From an uncultured Clostridium sp. (GTDB lineage Bacteria; Bacillota; Clostridia; TANB77; CAG-508), in the NCBI GenBank assembly GCA_902496295.1, contig CABVAF010000003.1, forward strand, positions 124,001 through 188,000: a DNA stretch of 64,000 bases, written 5' to 3'. Shown here piece by piece: positions 46,362-54,329 of this stretch (position 1 is its first letter; every line of letters starts with the position of its first letter). The notes under the pieces were generated by a model, which saw only the letters and a program-made list of their open reading frames with translations, was not told the origin of the DNA and did not search any database. Made by a program: the position numbers and the translations under genes.

Positions 46362-47627
46362 ATGGAAAATGATGATATTATTGCAATTGTTATGGCAGCA
46401 GGCAAAGGAACAAGAATGAAATCTAAAAATTCAAAATTGGTTCAAAAAATATATGGAAAAGAAATTGTAAAAAGAGCAGTTGAAAATGCTCAAAAAGCAG
46501 GTGTGAAAGATATTGTAGCTGTTGTTGGTTATAAAAAAGAAGAAGTAATGAAAGTGTTAGGAGAAGATATAAAATATGCATTCCAAGACGAGATGCTTGG
46601 AACAGGGCATGCAGTAATGCAAGCTAAAGAATATTTAAAAGGTAAAAAAGGTAGAGTTTTAGTTTTAAATGGAGACGTACCATTAATTAGACCAGAAACG
46701 TTAAATAAATTAATAGAAAAAAGTATAGAGAATAAAGAATATGCTACTTTACTTACAGCAATTTACGATGATCCAACAGGTTATGGAAGAATAGTAAGAG
46801 ATGAAGGTGGCAATATAGAAGGAATAGTAGAAGAAAAAGATACAAACGAGGAACAAAAGAAAATAACAGAGATAAATGCAGGAATTTATTGTTTTGACAT
46901 AGAAGCTTTGTTAGAAGCACTAGAAAAAATTACACCAAATAACAAACAAGGTGAATATTACATAACAGATGTTATTCAAATAATGAATGATAGAGGACTA
47001 AAAACAGGTGCAGTTATAGTTGAGGATAACACCGAAATATTAGGAATAAATGATAGAATTCAATTAGGAATATTAACAAAAGTATTGCAAATGCGTATAA
47101 ATACAGAGCTTATGAAAAACGGCGTAACAATAGAAGACACAAATACTACATATATTTATGATGATGTAGAAATAGGAATGGATACTGTAATACATCCAAA
47201 TACAACAATAAAGTCAGGAGTTACAATTGGAGAAGACTGCGAAATAGGTCCAAACTCATATATACGTGAGGGCTGTAAACTAGCAAATCATGTAAAAATA
47301 GGAAGTTTTGTAGAAATAAAGAAAGCAATTATCGGAGAAGGTACAAAAGTGCCACACTTATCATATATGGGAGATTGTGAAATAGGCGAAAAATGTAATA
47401 TTGGATGTGGAACAATAACATGTAATTATGACGGATTTAATAAGAGTAAAACAATAATAGGAAATCACTCATTTATAGGTTCTAATGTAAACTTAGTAGC
47501 TCCAGTAACATTAGGAGATAATACATTTGTTGCAGCAGGCTCTACAATAACAGATGACGTGCCAGAATATGCATTAGCTATAGCAAGACAACGTCAAACA
47601 AACAAAGAAAACTGGAATAAAAAATAA
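46362..47627 (+). CDS. glmU: GlmU: UDP-GlcNAc pyrophosphorylase / GlcN-1-P acetyltransferase
   Basis: 421 aa. Makes UDP-GlcNAc for cell wall synthesis. The N-terminal uridylyltransferase has VMAAGKGTRMKS and GTGHAVMQAKEYL; the C-terminal left-handed beta-helix has GSFVEIKKA and SYMGDCEIGEKCNIG with GCGTITCNYDG. Compared with the common ~455-aa form, roughly two beta-helix coils (about 34 residues) are missing between GEDCEIGP and VKIGSFVEIKK. Catalytic acetyltransferase residues beyond that point remain. Confidence 0.93.
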   Translation: MENDDIIAIVMAAGKGTRMKSKNSKLVQKIYGKEIVKRAVENAQKAGVKDIVAVVGYKKEEVMKVLGEDIKYAFQDEMLGTGHAVMQAKEYLKGKKGRVLVLNGDVPLIRPETLNKLIEKSIENKEYATLLTAIYDDPTGYGRIVRDEGGNIEGIVEEKDTNEEQKKITEINAGIYCFDIEALLEALEKITPNNKQGEYYITDVIQIMNDRGLKTGAVIVEDNTEILGINDRIQLGILTKVLQMRINTELMKNGVTIEDTNTTYIYDDVEIGMDTVIHPNTTIKSGVTIGEDCEIGPNSYIREGCKLANHVKIGSFVEIKKAIIGEGTKVPHLSYMGDCEIGEKCNIGCGTITCNYDGFNKSKTIIGNHSFIGSNVNLVAPVTLGDNTFVAAGSTITDDVPEYALAIARQRQTNKENWNKK

Positions 47628-47644
47628 TTTGAAAAACATAAAAG

Positions 47645-47693
47645 AAGTATAATATTAATGTAAAAATTATAAACAATAATATTATACTTTTTA
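47645..47693 (+). terminator. Terminator after glmU
   Basis: aagtataatatta pairs perfectly with taatattatactt (47677-47689), followed by a T-rich tail. Confidence 0.8.
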
Positions 47694-47799
47694 TTTTGTC
47701 CCAATTTTTAGAGCTTGTGCATATTATATATTAATAGTGTTTAGATAAAAAACTTAAAGTAAAATGTAAAAAAATAAACACTATTAGGAGGTGTGTAAT

Positions 47800-48111
47800 A
47801 TGTACGATGATAATAAATATACAAACTGTTATGAAAATAATTGCCATAATATGCATGATAATCAATGTAAAAAGCCATGTAAAGACGAATGTAAACAAAA
47901 AGGAAATAATTGTATAGACTTAATAATTGCAATATTATCTATATTATTAGCTTTAACAATAGGATTAATAATAGGCGCAATTCCTATAATTAACTTAATA
48001 CTATTATTAATATTGCCAGCTTTAATTATATTAGCAATAGTTTTAGTACTATTAATTGTAATAAAAATAATAGAAAAAGTATGTAATAAGAAAAAAGATA
48101 AATGTTGCTAA
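47800..48111 (+). CDS. Small Cys-rich protein with two membrane helices
   Basis: 103 aa from ATG 47800 behind taggaggt; an ATG-like start nine bases earlier overlaps that site. The N-terminus (1-37) is rich in Cys, Asn and Asp, with seven Cys. Two strongly hydrophobic segments (about 44-95) and a Lys/Cys tail (CNKKKDKCC) follow. No family recognised. The Cys pattern could bind metal or form crosslinks in a spore layer. Confidence 0.6.
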   Translation: MYDDNKYTNCYENNCHNMHDNQCKKPCKDECKQKGNNCIDLIIAILSILLALTIGLIIGAIPIINLILLLILPALIILAIVLVLLIVIKIIEKVCNKKKDKCC

Positions 48112-48250
48112 AACATTTTAAAGTAATAATACAATAATCATGCATACCTTAAAATAAGCTTGAAACCTAAAACGTTTTAAGATAGGTAGAAGGTAGCTAA
48201 AAGAACTAAAAATTAAATAATATACAAAAGAAATAAAGTATAAGAATGTT

Positions 48251-48283
48251 AAAAGAGGAGAAATATTAATTCTCCTCTTTTTT
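48251..48283. terminator. Bidirectional terminator
   Basis: aaaagaggagaa pairs with ttctcctctttt around a 7-base loop, with A and T runs on both sides. It serves the converging 47800 and 48285 genes. Confidence 0.85.
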
Positions 48284-48284
48284 C

Positions 48285-48662
48285 TTACATAGTTTGATTT
48301 CCCGGTAGGAAGTAGTCTACTACTCCATAGACTAAAGCTCCTATAATGGCAGCCATCCAAGATACAGCATATCCTGCTACAAAGTATTGAGTAACATATA
48401 AAACTACAGCAGATAATATAAATCCTACAAAACCTTTACCAAAAGGTGTTGCATGTAAACCAGTAAATTTTACAATTAAATAATCAATAAGAGTAAGAAC
48501 TACTGCTGCTGCAGCTAATGCCCAAAAGTTATTAATATGAAATCCTGGTGTAAAGAAAGCAGTTATGGCAAGAACAATTGCAGCTGTTACCAATCTCCCA
48601 ATTATTTGCCAAGCGGTGCTTTTGCCATTTTCCTTAGATCTACTATTTACATCCTCTGACAT
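48285..48662 (-). CDS. DUF2512-like small membrane protein
   Basis: 125 aa with four hydrophobic segments. The order, with GRLVTAAIVLAITAFFTPGF, LIDYLIVKFTGLHATPFGKG and GALVYGVVDYFLPG, resembles the YndM/DUF2512 family, found in spore formers. Phage-holin-like families share the four-helix topology, so the name is tentative. ATG start behind aaggaggt (minus strand). Confidence 0.65.
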   Translation of the reverse strand: MSEDVNSRSKENGKSTAWQIIGRLVTAAIVLAITAFFTPGFHINNFWALAAAAVVLTLIDYLIVKFTGLHATPFGKGFVGFILSAVVLYVTQYFVAGYAVSWMAAIIGALVYGVVDYFLPGNQTM

Positions 48663-48853
48663 ATAAAAACCTCCTTATTTTCTTAACATATAAAATGTTA
48701 TTGGGTTCAATTTGTATTATGTACATATAAAAAAATATTATTCATTTCGAATTTATTATTTATAAAAATTTAAAATTTATACGTATTTTGAATAAAAAAA
48801 ATTAAAATGCTAAAAATAAAATTATAGAAAAGCAAGAAAGGAATAAAATTAGT

Positions 48854-49537
48854 ATGTTAATAGTTTTTTTTAGAAGTATTGTTTTATACATAATAGTTTT
48901 AATAGTTATGAGGTTAATGGGAAAAAGAGAAATAGGTCAGCTACAGCCATTTGAACTTGCAATAGCTATAATGATTGCAGACTTGGCTGCTGTTCCAATG
49001 GCAGAAACAGGAATACCAATAAGTAATGGAATAATACCAATTTTAGGACTTCTAGTTATGCATTTAATAATATCCTTTTTAAATCTAAAAAGTATGAAGA
49101 TAAGAGAAATATTATGTGGAAAACCTGCAATTTTAATATATAGAGGAAAAATTGATGAAAAAGTATTAAAAAAAGAACGATTTACATTAAATGAATTACA
49201 AGAAAGATTAAGAAGTAGTAATGTAGTTAATTTAGGAGATGTAGAATATGCTATTTTAGAAACAAGTGGACAAGTTACTGTAATACAAAAACCAGATAAG
49301 AGAGCAGCTACACCAAAAGATTTTAATATTATGCCGGAATATGAAGGAATACCATATGACTTGGTTGTAGATGGGAAAGTAATGTATAAAAATTTAAAAA
49401 ATATAGGAAAAGATTATAACTGGCTAAAAAAACAAGTAAATAAATTTAACATGGAACCAGAAGAAGCTTTAATAGTTACATTTGATGGCGGTGATCAGAT
49501 ATTTTGCCAAAAGAAAGAAATTAGAAATAAGTCCTAA
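48854..49537 (+). CDS. YetF/DUF421 membrane protein
   Basis: 227 aa. Three N-terminal transmembrane helices with RLMGKREIGQLQPFELAI, the family hallmark, then a soluble domain (GKPAILIYRGKIDEKVLKKE and PYDLVVDGKV). Related proteins affect spore germination and membrane function in Firmicutes. It is followed by a DUF4363 gene, a common pair in Clostridia. Confidence 0.9.
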   Translation: MLIVFFRSIVLYIIVLIVMRLMGKREIGQLQPFELAIAIMIADLAAVPMAETGIPISNGIIPILGLLVMHLIISFLNLKSMKIREILCGKPAILIYRGKIDEKVLKKERFTLNELQERLRSSNVVNLGDVEYAILETSGQVTVIQKPDKRAATPKDFNIMPEYEGIPYDLVVDGKVMYKNLKNIGKDYNWLKKQVNKFNMEPEEALIVTFDGGDQIFCQKKEIRNKS

Positions 49538-49572
49538 TTTTCAAAAATGCGAAATTAATATATTTTTTTAGT

Positions 49573-49601
49573 TGGAAATTAGGACTTAGCCCTAATTTCC
49601 A
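49573..49601. repeat. Degenerate REP-like palindrome
   Basis: tggaaattaggacttagccc runs into ctaatttcca, giving a 29-base palindrome related to the GGGACAGGTC family but with the core altered to GGACTTAGCC. It lies between the YetF and DUF4363 genes. Confidence 0.6.
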
Positions 49602-49617
49602 CAGAAAGAGAGTGCAT

Positions 49618-50088
49618 ATGCAAAAGGAATTAGTTATTTGTATAATAATTGTTATAGCAATTATTATTGGAAATGTAATTACACATAATAATACTAAAAG
49701 TGCTGTTGCAGAAGTTAATAGGAGTTTACAAGAAGTTAGTAGTAGAATATCAGAAAATAATAAAGAGACAAGCAGTAAGAAAACAGCTAGTGAAGGAAAT
49801 ATTAAAAAAGAAGAAGGTAATATAGAAAAAAATAGTGACGATGAAAATATAAAAAAAATAGAAGAAGCAATTGTAAATAGTAAAGAGATTTGGGATAAAA
49901 AGTATCAAACACTTGCATATTATATAGAGCATGATGAGCTTGAAAAGGTTTCAGAAGCTATAGTAAAAGCTAAATCAAATATAAGTGCAGAAGAATATAA
50001 TACTGCAATTGAAAATATAGATAGTTGTATATTCTTACTGCAACATATAGAAGAAAAAGATAAATTCTCTTTAAAAAATATTTTTTAA
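49618..50088 (+). CDS. DUF4363 family protein
   Basis: 156 aa from ATG 49618 behind agaaagagag; a GTG six bases earlier is also possible. One N-terminal transmembrane helix, a Ser/Lys/Glu-rich linker, and a helical soluble domain (NSKEIWDKKYQTLAYYIEHD, then NIDSCIFLLQHIEEKD) typical of DUF4363. Function unknown. Its last four bases overlap the end of convergent dapB. Confidence 0.8.
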   Translation: MQKELVICIIIVIAIIIGNVITHNNTKSAVAEVNRSLQEVSSRISENNKETSSKKTASEGNIKKEEGNIEKNSDDENIKKIEEAIVNSKEIWDKKYQTLAYYIEHDELEKVSEAIVKAKSNISAEEYNTAIENIDSCIFLLQHIEEKDKFSLKNIF

Positions 50089-50840
50089 AGTAAATCGTTC
50101 ATAGTATAGAAACCGGAGGTTTTATTTATAATAAATTTTGCAGCTTTTAAGGCACCTTTTGCATAAACGGCTCTAGAATATGCAATGTGCTTTACTTCCA
50201 AACTTTCATCATCACTAAAGAACAATACACTATGTTCTCCAACAATATTTCCTCCTCTAATAGAAGAAAAGCCAATTTCATTTTTTTCTCGTTTTTGTCT
50301 ATGGTCATGTCTATTAAAAATATAAGTATATTTATTATCAGACTTCCTATTTATACTATCTGCAAGCATTATAGCAGTTCCGCTTGGCGAGTCTAATTTG
50401 CTGTTATGATGTGTTTCTACAATTTCTATATCATCATCTGCAAGGAGGGTTGCTAAGTTTGCAACGGTATTCTTCATAATATTTATATCAAATGACATAT
50501 TCGCAGATTGGAAAATAGGGAAGGACCTACTGTACTCTATAATCTCATCTTGTTCGTTTTTAGAAAATCCGGTTGTAGCAATTACAGTAGGAACATTAAA
50601 CTTTTTTGCATAATTAATAATAGCAAAACTGGCTTCTGGAACAGAAAAGTCCACAATTACATCTGGTTTGTCAACCGAAGAAGAGAGTTCTCCTATAGAA
50701 GAATATGTGCGGTAGCTTAAATTATCTTTTTTACATCTATCTAATCCGCCAAATAGATAGAAATCATTACTTTTAGAAATTAACTTTATAACTTCCTGAC
50801 CCATTTTTCCATTTGAGCCATTTACTAGAATACGTATCAT
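50085..50840 (-). CDS. dapB: 4-hydroxy-tetrahydrodipicolinate reductase
   Basis: 251 aa. Third enzyme of the DAP/lysine branch, which also feeds dipicolinate in spores. Nucleotide-binding GSNGKMGQEV near the start; active-site ETHHNSKLDSPSGTA (about 152-166) is intact. Minus-strand gene downstream of asd, dapA and an HD gene. Confidence 0.95.
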   Translation of the reverse strand: MIRILVNGSNGKMGQEVIKLISKSNDFYLFGGLDRCKKDNLSYRTYSSIGELSSSVDKPDVIVDFSVPEASFAIINYAKKFNVPTVIATTGFSKNEQDEIIEYSRSFPIFQSANMSFDINIMKNTVANLATLLADDDIEIVETHHNSKLDSPSGTAIMLADSINRKSDNKYTYIFNRHDHRQKREKNEIGFSSIRGGNIVGEHSVLFFSDDESLEVKHIAYSRAVYAKGALKAAKFIINKTSGFYTMNDLL

Positions 50841-50942
50841 AAATTAAACCTCCTAACAATTTTATAAAAGAGAAAATTTATTATGAATTTAAAGCTTCAA
50901 AAAACAAAACTATAAATAAAATCTATTATAAATTTAAAACAA

Positions 50943-50981
50943 TAAAAAAATAGATAAAAGAAAAATTCTTTTACCTATTTA
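50943..50981 (-). terminator. Terminator of the asd-dapA-HD transcript
   Basis: On the minus strand aataggtaaaagaa pairs with ttcttttatctatt, followed by a T run. It lies between the HD gene and dapB, so dapB probably has its own promoter near 50850-50930. Confidence 0.65.
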
Positions 50982-50995
50982 TATGCAAGTAAATG

Positions 50996-51547
50996 TTAGA
51001 AAATTCTAAATATAAAAAATCCTAGGAAGATATATGCGTATCTATATACTTTAGAACTGGTTATTTTATTTCTACAGTTCATAAACGTTTCAGCAGTTGC
51101 ACTATATTTATCCATGCAAGAAACTATAAAAGCCTCTTTAGTTTTTGGAATTCTAATTGTAACTGGCCACATATGGTTTTTTATTATATCTTTTTCGGTT
51201 TCATTCAAATTAAAAATTTGTGATGCATTTTTTAAAGCAATTCTTGGATGAGCCCATGCATGTGCACCTTTTTCATTTATATCGGCAGGAGAAGTTGTAT
51301 GCCAATCATATAAAAATAAATCGTGTAACATTGCACCACGAGCTGCAGATTTATAATCTAATTTTAATTTTTTACAAATTAGATAAGTGTAGTAAGCTAC
51401 ATAATAACAATGTGAATAACAAGATATTTCTCCATGTTGTATAAATTTTTTCATTTCCTGTACTGTTTCATTAGATAATATATCACTTATAATTTCATTA
51501 AATTCTGTACATTTTTCTATACTTTCGTTAAGATTATCCCCGTTCAT
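50996..51547 (-). CDS. HD-domain phosphohydrolase
   Basis: 183 aa. The metal-binding HD motif is in ARGAMLHDLFLYDWH (about residues 69-83), with a further His (HSHC-like SCYSHCYYVAYYTY) upstream and HAWAHPRIAL downstream. It resembles small uncharacterised HD hydrolases. Substrate unknown. It sits between dapA and dapB on the same strand, ATG behind aaaaggag. Confidence 0.82.
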   Translation of the reverse strand: MNGDNLNESIEKCTEFNEIISDILSNETVQEMKKFIQHGEISCYSHCYYVAYYTYLICKKLKLDYKSAARGAMLHDLFLYDWHTTSPADINEKGAHAWAHPRIALKNASQIFNLNETEKDIIKNHMWPVTIRIPKTKEAFIVSCMDKYSATAETFMNCRNKITSSKVYRYAYIFLGFFIFRIF

Positions 51548-51615
51548 CTTTTGCTCCTTTTTTATATATTAATTATAGCACAAATTATTCAGGAGGGTTA
51601 GATATTAATAAAATA

Positions 51616-52507
51616 TTAAGTTTTTTTGGCGAATTTTTCAATAATTTGTTGTAATGTGTTTTTTCCTTCTGCTGACATTTCTACAAGAGGAAGTCTAGGC
51701 TTTCCAAAATTGAATCCGAGAATATTAAGAGCCTCTTTTATAGGAATAGGGTTTACTTCGCTAAATAATGCATTTACCAATTCTAAACTATTTAATTGAG
51801 ATAAAAGAGCTTCACTATGATTTCCATTTAAGTAATTTATTACCATATTGTGTACAAATCTAGGATATATGTTAGAAAGAACTGATATTACTCCAAATCC
51901 ACCAAGAGATAAAATAGGTATAACTTGGTCATCATTTCCAGAGTATATATTTAAGTTATCTTTACATAGTTCTGCAATTTTAGCTACCTGAGAAATATCT
52001 CCGCTAGCTTCTTTTACAGCAACAATATTATCAATTTTAGATAGTTCTAAATAAGTTTTTGGCAAAATATTTAAACCTGTTCTACTTGGAACATTATATA
52101 GAATAATAGGCAAATTTACAGAATTTGCAATAGCGAAATAATGTTCTATTAGACCTTTTTGAGTAGTTTTATTATAATAGGGCGTTACTAGCAAAAGACC
52201 ATCTGCACCAACGGTTTCTGCATATTTAGAAAGTTCGATAACACTTGAAGTATTATTTCCACCAGTTCCGGCGATGACAGGAACTCTTTTGTCTACAATA
52301 TCAACTGTAAATTTTATTAAATCTTCTTTTTCAGTGGTGGACATAGTGGCAGATTCACCAGTAGTTCCACATACAATAATAGCATCTGCTCCTTGTGTAA
52401 TTTGGAATTCAACTAATTTTTTAAACTCTTCAAAATTTATACCGCTTTCGTCAAAGGGTGTAGCAATAGCAGTACCGTACACCTTTAAAAAGTATTTTTT
52501 TAGACAT
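51616..52507 (-). CDS. dapA: 4-hydroxy-tetrahydrodipicolinate synthase; needs a +1 frameshift at CGG
   Basis: 296 aa when read from ATG 52505-52507, placed six bases after ggaggt. The first ten codons give MSKKILFKGV; then GTA-CGG-TAC breaks the frame. Dropping the C (complement of 52477) yields KGV-G-TAIATPF, the family N-terminus. The rest is intact: GTTGESATM, YNVPSRTG and the Schiff-base Lys in VAVKEASGD. An upstream TTG in the second frame (52521) could avoid the shift, but it overlaps the ribosome binding site and gives a non-family N-terminus. Condenses pyruvate with aspartate semialdehyde; follows asd. Confidence 0.88.
52474..52480 (-). promoter_or_regulatory. Putative +1 frameshift site in dapA (GTA CGG T)
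   Basis: In-frame CGG is codon 11 from the dapA ATG. Skipping its C makes GGT (Gly) and restores the family sequence. AAAGGTG lies two bases upstream and could act as an internal Shine-Dalgarno stimulator. Unshifted ribosomes stop eight codons after the CGG. Confidence 0.55.
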
Positions 52508-52528
52508 AAAATTACCTCCAATAAAAAT

Positions 52529-53536
52529 TTATTTTATACAAATTAAATCTTTTAAAATTTGCACAGCATTTGTTGCAGCACCTTTTCTAATGTTGTCTGC
52601 TACAACCCAAAGATTTAAACCATTTTTAATACTGTTGTCACGTCTAATTCTACCAACATAAACATTATTGCTTCCAGAAACATCAATAGGCATAGGGGAT
52701 TCAGGAGTATCTTTTAGCCTAACGCCAATAGAAGTGCTTAAAATATCCAAAACGTCTCTTAAATAAAACGAATTTTCAAATTCAATATTTATGCTTTCTC
52801 CATGACAATTACTAACAGGTACTCGTACAGCAGTTGCTGTTATGTTTAAATCCGGTTTTTTTAGTATTTTCCTTGTTTCATTTATCATTTTCATTTCTTC
52901 TTTTGTATACAAATTGTCTTCAAAAATATCAATTTGAGGAATACAGTTATCAAAAATGTCATGGTCAAATTTTTCTAAATTGTATGTATGAAGCGGGTCT
53001 ATATGTTTTTTTATACCGTTTTCATAATCATTTAGAGCTTTTTTACCTGCGCCAGAGACAGCTTGGTAGGTTGAATATACAATTCTTTTTATTTTATATG
53101 CATCATCTAATGGTTTTAATACAACAACGGCTTGAATTGTAGAACAGTTTGGGTTAGCTATTATGCCGTTATTTTTTAAAATTTCTTCAGGATTAACTTC
53201 TGGAACAACGAGAGGAACGTCATTATCCATTCTAAATGCACTACTGTTGTCTATTACTATACAACCAGAAGAAGCGGCAATAGGAGCAAATTTTTTTGAA
53301 GTACTAGCTCCAGCTGAGAAAATAGCAAAATCAAAATGTTCTTTTTTGAAGGATTCTTCTGTTAACTCTTTTACTATGTAATCTTTATTTTGAAAACGTA
53401 TTTTTGTACCAGCAGACCTATTAGAAGAGAAAAATACGTAATTAGAAATTGGTAAATTAAATTCCTCTAAAACTTTTAAAGCAGTTCTGCCAACTAATCC
53501 TGTTGCACCAACAAGTGCTAATTTATAATCTTTCAT
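52529..53536 (-). CDS. asd: Aspartate-semialdehyde dehydrogenase
   Basis: 335 aa. Supplies the shared precursor of lysine, DAP, threonine and methionine. NADP loop VGATGLVGRTALK, active-site Cys in NPNCSTIQAVV (about 128-138), and the His region in RVPVSNCHGESI. dapA starts 21 bases downstream. No riboswitch is evident upstream. Confidence 0.95.
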   Translation of the reverse strand: MKDYKLALVGATGLVGRTALKVLEEFNLPISNYVFFSSNRSAGTKIRFQNKDYIVKELTEESFKKEHFDFAIFSAGASTSKKFAPIAASSGCIVIDNSSAFRMDNDVPLVVPEVNPEEILKNNGIIANPNCSTIQAVVVLKPLDDAYKIKRIVYSTYQAVSGAGKKALNDYENGIKKHIDPLHTYNLEKFDHDIFDNCIPQIDIFEDNLYTKEEMKMINETRKILKKPDLNITATAVRVPVSNCHGESINIEFENSFYLRDVLDILSTSIGVRLKDTPESPMPIDVSGSNNVYVGRIRRDNSIKNGLNLWVVADNIRKGAATNAVQILKDLICIK

Positions 53537-53615
53537 ACAATCACCTAGTTAATTGTATGCAGATTATAAAGAAATAGTGATAAGGAAAACAATATAAAAA
53601 ATTAATGAAAGGACT

Positions 53616-54005
53616 ATGAAAATAATGTCGAAAAATAGAATGCTACAATGGATGATGTTTTTGGATAATCCAGAAGGAGTGGAGGTAGAAGAGATAATGG
53701 AAAAGAATGAAGAAATAAAAGAAGCAAAAAACGAACTAAACAGATTAAGCCAAGACGAAATCCTAAGGAGACAACTGCTAAAAGAAAATTTATTAAGAAT
53801 GGATGTAAAACAGAGAGAAGAAGATGCAAGAGAAGATGGAAAAGCGGAAGGAATAATAGAAGGAGAGAAAAAAGGTAAAGTTGAAGGCAAAAAAGAAAAA
53901 TCCATAGAAATAGCAAAACGAATGTTAGAAAAAAATATACCAATAGAAACAATTATAGAAATAACTCAATTAACTGAAGCAGAGGTAAAAAACTTAATTA
54001 AATAA
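53616..54005 (+). pseudogene. C-terminal remnant of an Rpn-type PD-(D/E)XK nuclease/transposase
   Basis: 129 aa. LQWMMFLDNPEGVEVEEIME and the later Glu/Gly/Lys-rich EGIIEGEKKGKVEGKKE plus IAKRMLEKNIPIETIIEIT match the C-terminal half of Rpn (PDDEXK transposase) proteins. The N-terminal nuclease domain with its catalytic residues is absent, and no homologous frame precedes it, so it is a truncated relic. It lies beside the DGR locus and ends at a terminator. Confidence 0.7.
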
Positions 54006-54007
54006 AT

Positions 54008-54048
54008 AAAAAAGTCGTTTTAGATTATAAATTTAAGACGACTTTTTT
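54008..54048. terminator. Terminator after the Rpn remnant
   Basis: aaaaaagtcgttttag and its partner ttaagacgactttttt form a stem with a T run; it works in both directions. Confidence 0.75.
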
Positions 54049-54329
54049 ATTATTAAAGACATATACAAACAAAGGTTTATATAAAATGTAAAAAAATAGA
54101 AATGAAATAAATAGGAACAAATTATTCTCATTTTGAGATTAACTAGAACGACAAGACTTACAAAAAATACATATTTTTTAAAAATGATAAAAAAATTTCA
54201 AAAAATATTGACTAAAAATTATAAAAATGATACTATTCTTTTGGAAAATAATACAAAGTTTTACAAAATATTTATGGATATTTTGTTATATTTTTCGCTA
54301 AAACAAAAGTATAAGTAGGAGGAAAACAA
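54049..54329. other. AT-rich region upstream of DGR target 2
   Basis: About 280 bases with no convincing gene; a 61-codon plus-strand frame inside lacks a ribosome binding site and family likeness. It should hold the promoter of target 2. A clear aggagg lies at 54317-54323, directly before the target start. Confidence 0.4.

Noticed and set aside
52522..53600. Lysine riboswitch or T-box before asd-dapA
   Set aside because: Under 80 bases separate asd from the next gene and no conserved riboswitch core was visible.
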